A DNA stretch of 64,000 nucleotides from Pohlia nutans. Taxonomy: Eukaryota > Streptophyta > Bryopsida > Bryales > Mniaceae. The position numbers and the translations under genes are program-made. Within the stretch, counting starts at the first letter, position 1, and every line of letters begins with the position of its first letter. The notes beneath the pieces are model-generated. The model ran no database searches. It was not told the origin of the DNA and saw only the letters and a program-made list of their open reading frames with translations. The stretch is taken from the NCBI GenBank assembly GCA_022496805.1, contig CM040101.1:5582501-5646500 (forward strand), written 5' to 3'. Positions 57,785-64,000 of this stretch are shown in pieces.

Positions 57785-58519
57785 GATGCAAATAGGGGTG
57801 CAAGGGAGACGCTACCTTAGAGTTGGGTGTCGAAAGGACACATTGAAAAACAAATTAGATGTCCCCAAAGAACATGAAAAATTGCATGTGCCCTTAGGTC
57901 CAACTTCTATGGGTGAAGTTTCTCACTAAAAAACAAGTTTTTAGAGACTTTGAGGGACTAAGTTCTACATTTCAAGTGAGCTTTTGATTGAGAAAAAATT
58001 AGTGGAGAAATTGTCATGAAGTATAGAGGGTCCTCAAGTCCTCAACTTCATGGCAATTTCTCTCTAACCAATCAAATTTGTTCAGGTCCCACCCTAACCA
58101 ATTAAATTTGTTCATGTTCCACCCTAACCAATCAAAACATCACTTATGCAAAGTCCATGGAAGTGTGCACCACTTTACATCTGCGTATGAAACAAAATGT
58201 AATACCACTTTTCCCCTCCCCTTACCTATTTCTATGGACAACTTCTCAAACCCATGGAAGATGGCTCTTAGAGCCATCCATTGAATGGGCTCGAATTACT
58301 CCTAATGTTGGGTATCGTGAAATACCATATGCGACGATAAGATTCAGACAAGCTAGTGTCAAAATTGAATTTCGACATTAGATTTTGAGAGGTCCACGTC
58401 ACCCCGAAACTAATCACATGATGACATGTGGAACTTTTTTAACAAATGTTAATAAATTTGTGTTGAAATTGACCACGGCGTAGGGTATCATAAATCACAA
58501 AATTAACATAGCGTAATAG
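57785..58519. other. Intergenic DNA
   Basis: 'ccaccctaaccaat(c/t)aaa' is repeated near 58065, 58087 and 58119. No gene recognised. Confidence 0.4.
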
Positions 58520-58835
58520 AACAATGGGAGCGAACACCCTTTTGCAATGGGACCACAATCTAATTACAATTAGAAATTAAGTGTATGTGGCAATGACATG
58601 GTAGTCCCAAAATTTATGGAATACAAATGACATTCCTTCATTACTTAGAAAAGTGAATCTATCTGAAGATTCAGTTTTGATACAATTTTCAAAAGGGTGC
58701 TCTATTACATTGCTTTATTATGCTATGAACCCTACAATGTATCAATTTGTAAAAATTCAATAGATCAAGTGTCAGTTTTAATTGGTCAATATGAAAATAG
58801 AGGTCAATTCTCCTAGTTCTTGCATAATCTCCTCC
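58520..58835 (-). repeat. Dispersed repeat, inverted relative to 24195-24425
   Basis: 'cacccttttgcaatgg', 'ctaattacaattagaaa', 'atagatcaagtgtcag' and 'gaaaatagaggtcaattc' here read as the reverse complement of segments at 24200-24400. Unit borders unknown. Confidence 0.6.
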
Positions 58836-58942
58836 GTGTTTTGCTAAACAGACCTGCTGGCGAGTTGCAAGGAGCACATGGTAATGGTGTTTAGGGTTTC
58901 AGTAGAGGTGTTTAGAGTTTAAACTTAGGACTGCCGTATTCC

Positions 58943-59185
58943 TTAACCCTTAAACGACATCCCCACCCCTATAGGCTTGGTTTTATTTTGGGAGAATCTT
59001 GCTCATAACTTCTACACCATTGCACCAAATGGGGTTTTTAAAATTCCAAACCGAGCACCTTAGAGAGATCTATACTTTTTTAGAATAAAGCTAAAGCAAA
59101 TTAAACACAGAATCATGCTTAAAATGGAATTTAAGAGGAGATTTTGGGTGTGGTATCAGGAAAGGAATTGTCGTTTAAGGGTTAA
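58943..59185. mobile_element. TTAA-flanked MITE, family E (243 bp)
   Basis: Ends TTAACCCTTAAACGACA and TGTCGTTTAAGGGTTAA (read from 'attgtcgtttaagggttaa') are inverted over 15-17 bases. Non-coding, the shortest complete TTAA element here. Confidence 0.8.
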
Positions 59186-60235
59186 GTTGTTTTTACTCTT
59201 TAGGTCGACGTTTTCGTAAGCTTTCCTTCTTAGAGTTTAGACTTGTACCTGATGAACATTTACATTGTTTCTACCTTTTGGGTGCTTGTGGATCAGCGCT
59301 GGGTTTATATCCTCTTCAACACAACGATCAATACCAGACCTTGCATCACGAGGTGAGTAGTTCTTTTACTCCTAAGTGTCCATGTGTTTTTTGGAGGGTT
59401 TTGATTAGGTTTAGGGTGGACGAATTCTTGTTCAAATTTATTTGTTTTTGACCAACGCATATAATGATCTTCACTAGAACTAGTAATATAAAAGTTGGTC
59501 CCATCTTAATTGTAATTTTTGCATTATAAATAATTGAATGTCATTTTAAAACTATAAATTGGTGGACGTTCAAGAGTTTAGGGTTGTTTGTAATTTGTTG
59601 TTAAGGTAGAAGCACCAGAAACTGTTAGGTACCAATTGTGGTCACCTATAAAAGCACTTGTTTCAACTTTAGGAGTTCTCAATTTAATTATCACAAGCGT
59701 TAATTATGAATTCCAAGTTAGCAATCTGATTGGACTAAGAATGAAAGACAGTTACTGGTACACTTACTAACATCAATAGTGGTCTATGCATATTAAGTTT
59801 AAAAATTTATAACAAAATCATACATTGTGAAAAAATTAATTAAAAATTGAGTTTAGTTATTGAACCCAAAGTTTTATGTGCTGCAATTTTTTATCATTGA
59901 AAATCAACACTCTATGTAGATTGAAATGCTTAAACTGACGGCAATTGTACCCCTACCTTATGTGTTGAGGGTTACGCTCTGTTCTGTTTTGTACTTATAA
60001 TTACGCTTAGTTTAACCCTTAAAGGTACAGAGAGCCCTCTTCGACTAGAATTATACAACAATATTCCATTGTATTTGGCATGGTTTCACACCTCCTCTGA
60101 GTTTAAGATCAATAGTGAAGTTAAAAATTCATGTCAACATGATTTTAGTGAGCTATTGGGATCTCAATTTGAAACTTTCTATTTACGACAAAATGTCAAA
60201 TATACGCCAACGTATCTACTATCCCCGTCAGCCCT
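59186..60235. other. Intergenic DNA with one unpaired TTAACCCTTAAAGG end
   Basis: A solo left terminus lies at about 60013. A small open segment before 'cacgag|gtgagtag' (59290-59355) could be a stray exon, but it is too short to support. Nothing else. Confidence 0.35.
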
Positions 60236-60967
60236 TTAACCCCTAAAGGTTGGGCCCATGACCATGGAATCATGTTTTATCTGTCACACTCGATTTTGCT
60301 ACTAAAAATAATACAAGAATTCAAATTTATATTTTTAGTAGATGAAGTCACATGTCTACTACAAATCATGAAATTTTCATAAATTTTGGTGAAAATTTGA
60401 AATTACTATGGTTTTATGAAGTGATTGTAAAGAAAATCTATATCAATTACAAAATGTACTAGAAAATTCCAATTTTCTTACCTAAGGGGTAAATTACAAT
60501 GAAGAAAAGTTTAGTTGATGAAAATCATTTGTGTATCTAAATTTAGAAAATTTGCTACACCTTGGTGATACCTACTAAACTTGTAACTACAATAAAACAC
60601 TCAATTTTCAAATTTTTCCAAAAATTCAAAGTGGAGTAGAAACTAGACTTGGCAAGCTTCATTTTGCTAGTTAAGCTCAAATGCAATGGAACTCATTTTC
60701 ATGGCCTAAATTTAGTTTAAGTAGAGCAAGCAAAAATAATCAAAATACACTACATGGTGAACCGTTTCAACAACTCTTTTGTAGTTGGGACCCCATGTAA
60801 AATCTAAAAATAGCTTGAATGATTTGAATTTAACTTGAAGGGGTGGCATCACCAAGCAAAGCCTTCACATAAAGAATTGGATGGAAATCATCTACGCAGC
60901 AGTTGGAATTGAACAGTCGACTTCATTCATAAGCCTTTTTTTGGTCTCGGCGGCATTTAGGGGTTAA
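60236..60967 (+). mobile_element. TTAA-flanked MITE, family B (732 bp)
   Basis: Starts TTAACCCCTAAAGGTTGGG and ends 'cggcggcatttaggggttaa'. The most complete family B copy; used here as reference for the split copy at 51667-56876. It lies about 0.95 kb upstream of the kinase start. Confidence 0.85.
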
Positions 60968-61480
60968 GGGTTCAGCAGCTGTAGGATGAACGGACCCACA
61001 AATACAGAATGAATGAGGATGACGATGAACAGTGCCGGTGGACAAAGGAAGAGCGGGTCGGGGAGAGACCGGGCCCGTCAGTCAGTCGGCCTTTACTGTG
61101 CACACAGCGCTCGCGCTGCTCCGGCGTCACCACTCCGGAACCAGCGCGCGACGAGTGACGCGCTTGCTCCTTCAAACGCAGTACCGCTAGTACCCAACAG
61201 TAAGTCGGCCATGCATGCAGATTCTTCGCCTCATTTCCCTCCTTTCCGCTGCCGCACCTAGCTGGGCACCTGCATGTGCACCACTCAGCTTTCTCGTATC
61301 AGTACGTGCAATCACTCACGTACTCCGGCTCCCTCCTCTCAAACTAAAACGATATTTGCGTAGCAGGCCTACGTAACTTTTCGTAATCTGTTCCAGTGGC
61401 GCGACCACGATCTGCATCCGTCGCCACGAGCCCAACACCGTCGTCGTCGTCGTCGTCGTCGTCGTTTTGATCAAAGTTGT
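60968..61480 (+). promoter_or_regulatory. Promoter and 5' leader region of the kinase gene
   Basis: GC content rises abruptly directly after the TTAA element. 61438-61464 is a (TCG)n microsatellite of nine units. No core promoter element could be assigned with confidence. Confidence 0.4.
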
Positions 61481-61890
61481 CGGTCGTGATGGAGCTTGAT
61501 CTTCCGGTGAGTTTCACGTCTTTCCACGATTCCATCACCTGGCGAGAACTTCATTAGGTTTTCTCATTGGGTGGGATCGAATGCGCGTCACTTTGGGATT
61601 TGTCGGTAAGCGCCAGGATGCTCGGATTTGAAGGATTTCTAGGAGTCCTCGCCATGGTTGCGGATTAGATTCAATTGGGGGCGATAGTGTCGGTCGTGAT
61701 GGAGCTTCATCTCCCGGTGAGTTTCACGATTCCATCACCTAGTAAGGGCTTCATTAGGTTTTCACATTGGGTGGGGTCGAATGGACGCCACTTTAGGATT
61801 TGTCGGTAAGCGGCGGTGATAGGATTTGAAGGATTTCTAGAAGTCCTCACCATGGTTGCGGATTAGATTCAATTGGGGCGGTAGTGCCGG
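61481..61890 (+). repeat. Tandem duplication (~200 bp) of the kinase leader
   Basis: 61481-61690 and 61691-61890 share 'cggtcgtgatggagctt', 'ccggtgagtttcac', 'gatttgtcggtaagcg' and 'gcggattagattcaattggg'. Each copy has a 'g|gtgagt' and a 'g|gtaagc' that could act as 5' splice sites, so leader splicing may be variable. Confidence 0.85.
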
Positions 61891-61918
61891 AATTGGCGCC
61901 CCCGTCACGGGGGTTTCG

Positions 61919-64000
61919 ATGGAGTTCGCCGAGGTGGACTACTTCAAGGAGGCGTCGGCGTGCATCAAGCATGTGCAGGAGCTCGCGAGCGGGGCATCCG
62001 GGCACCAAGTGCAACTGCATCATTTCCAATGTCAGTACCTGTCATCCAAGCTGAGCGAGACCGGGAGTTTCCTGAAGGCGAAGGCGGATTCGCTCCGGGC
62101 AATTTCCGGCAGCGATGACATCCGGCGCAAGGCGCTCCGGCAGCTGCATTTCACGGCGAAGCGCGCAGAGAAGCTGCTGCGCAGCTGCTGCTGCGAGTTT
62201 GAGCCCTCGTGGCTGGAGACCGCGGTCACGCTGGCGCAGATCAAGGAGACCATCGTGGACATCCTGCTGGACATCCGCTGGTGGACGTCCATGGTGGACA
62301 TCGCCATCGCGTCTGTCACGTGGGTGACGGACGCGAAAATCGAGCTCGAGCTGCTGGAATGCGCCGAAGAGGATTTCCAGCGATTGCTGTGTGGTGCTTG
62401 GAACGACCTCGACGATGCCGTCGTGACAGACAACGAGCAGCTCCTCGTGCGCGTGCGGGAGGTTCTGAGATTGTATGGCGCTAGCAAACCCCATGACCAC
62501 GAGTATCTCCTTGCAACCCATCTGCGCACGCGGCTGGAGAATTCTGAGTTGACCCAATCCATGGCGAATGTGGACCTGAACAAGTATGATACGGTGGACT
62601 ATATCGGCCATGGCACCTTTGGCGCCGTGATGAAGGTGAGATGGCTGGGACGCAGCTGCGCTTTGAAAATGCTGAATTACAAGTGCACCAAGGAGGCCGC
62701 CAGCTTGAGCGCCTTTCAGCACCCGCACATCGTGCAATTCTTCCGCTACTGGGAGGCAGCAATGAAGCATAGCGCCACACCGATGAGTACGAGTGACGAG
62801 ACGACCGCGTCATCGATGGAACCCATTCTGACAAAGTCGCACATTCTGATGGAGCTGCTACCGATGGACTTGGCGCAGCACATGCTATCCGTGGCGTCCA
62901 AAACCAGGGTGGGCTCGAAGAGGACGTTGGGCACCACCGGTTCCATGTCGGAAGTGCAAGCGCCCATGTTGCAGGACGTGGCCATCGATGTCATGCTGCA
63001 AGTGGCGAAGGCAATGTGGCATTTGAACAGCAAGGATGTCGCGCATCGCGACTTGAAGCCAAACAATGTGCTGGTGCAGTTTGTGAGTGTCGACGACGCC
63101 CCCGAGCTCGCTGCGCTTGGTTACGTGCGCGTGAAGCTTGGCGACTTTGGGCTTGTGAAAATGAAAGCCCTGAGCTACGCGAGCAGGGATGGCTCGAAAA
63201 TGGTGGGGACCAAGATGTATGGCGCGCCCGAGGTCTTTGCCCAGGGCGAGTCCATATTTCCCAAGGAATTGAAGTTCCCTCGTAAATCCGATGTGTGGAG
63301 CTTTGGGATTATGTTCAGCGAGGTGCTCAGTGGGAAGCCACCGTGAGTGCCCATCTTTCTACTCTCTCTGTTTCTCCATTGGGGATCCGCTTTGGTACTC
63401 GAAAAATGGTCTATCTTTAATAGTAGTATGTAGTTTTTTGTGTCACACTCATTGTCCACCCCGTTTGAAGTGGATAGGGCTCACATTTGCAGCATACAAC
63501 ATAGGACAATTATATCCGAAAAAGTTTGAACTGTGGTTGTCGTATGCTTACAATTTGCAGGTTTCCACATGCTTTGAATGAGGAGAGAGGCATGGCAGAG
63601 TTACATTCCAAGATCAGAAAAGGCGATAGGCCGGAGCTGCCCAAGACGTGTCCCGGTTACTTGAAGTTCTGCATCGAGCAGTGCTGGCAGCGCCGGCCTC
63701 AGGATCGGCCCAACTTCACTGATTTGTGGAAACTCGTCCGGTTTGCACAGGTCCGGAGCCTGGGCCTCATTCGAGAGGACCACAACCTGTTCACTTTCAC
63801 CACGCACGAGGGCGTGGTGCGAAGGTTGCATAGAGCTTCTGCTCCTGACAAGGATCCGTCCAAGCCCAGCTCCTTTTGGATGCTTTTCTGGCGCATCACT
63901 TTACTCTTCGCCAGAAGTAAGTCTCTTATTCCGTCGTCTTCGTCATTTGTGCTCACATTCTGTGGCTCTCTCACCTGCCCTGAATTTTCAGCATTAAATA
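61919..64000 (+). CDS. Protein kinase with N-terminal helical (HeLo/DUF1221-like) domain, 3' end outside window
   Basis: Exons 61919-63342, 63561-63916 and from 63992; both introns (218 and 75 bp) are GT-AG and keep phase. Residues 1-215 are a predicted all-helical region (KADSLRAISGSDDIRRKALR, then FEPSWLETAVTLAQIK), placed as in the plant DUF1221/MLKL-like kinases; this assignment is tentative. The kinase domain follows: Gly loop GHGTFGAV (about residue 230), ALKML with the ATP Lys near 249, HRDLKPNN near 376, DFG near 409, GTKMYGAPEV near 436, DVWSFGIMFSEVLSGKPP, and CWQRRPQDRPNF in exon 2. All catalytic residues are present, so it should be active and belongs near the TKL group. I start at MEFAEVD; an in-frame ATG 21 codons upstream (61856) lies in the duplicated leader and is less likely. 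Substrate and pathway cannot be told. Confidence 0.85.

Noticed and set aside
62032..62770. Long minus-strand frames opposite the kinase
   Set aside because: Shadows of a GC-rich coding exon; the plus frame has all kinase motifs.

Overview
This is nuclear DNA of a land plant. The evidence is spliced genes with GT-AG introns, an Arabidopsis-like DAR/MTG1 GTPase, FIS1 and a plant GARP transcription factor. The lineage cannot be fixed from sequence alone; the kinase with a long helical N-terminus and the kinds of transposon present would suit a bryophyte or lycophyte, which is an inference. The genes are small GC-richer islands in AT-rich DNA full of mobile-element debris, much of it bounded by recognisable inverted ends.

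Four genes could be modelled exon by exon with every phase consistent. (1) A circularly permuted mitochondrial GTPase of the MTG1/DAR2 type (minus, 10929-14680, 8 exons, 339 aa). (2) A GARP/G2-like transcription factor with a terminal EAR motif (plus, 27490-28617, 3 exons, 271 aa). (3) The tail-anchored fission protein FIS1 (plus, 33098-34276, 5 coding exons, 169 aa, with a 5' UTR intron). (4) A Ser/Thr or TKL-type kinase with an N-terminal helical domain (plus, from 61919, running off the window). They are unrelated housekeeping, regulatory and signalling genes and form no pathway. A possible fifth, unresolved minus-strand gene or pseudogene lies at 25730-26560.

Mobile DNA dominates the rest. 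1-2437 is a decayed tyrosine recombinase of the Crypton/DUF3504 type with a long Pro/Gln-rich tail. At least a dozen short elements end in CCC(C/T)TAAA and sit in TTAA, the signature expected of piggyBac-type MITEs; they occur from 3 kb to 61 kb. A second group is flanked by TA (9898-10170, 15035-15639, 39509-40414). A 7.2 kb element (38219-45395) has inverted ends and TTAG duplications and carries two tandem arrays whose units are built around a GGGTG...CATG...CACCC palindrome, plus a captured leader-like segment.

51667-56876 is a three-layer nest: a TTAA element, split by a Tc1-like DD34E transposon with about 660 bp inverted arms, whose transposase C-terminus is in turn split by a 1.56 kb inverted-repeat element that contains a tRNA-derived SINE. 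Stretches with nothing recognisable are stated as such.
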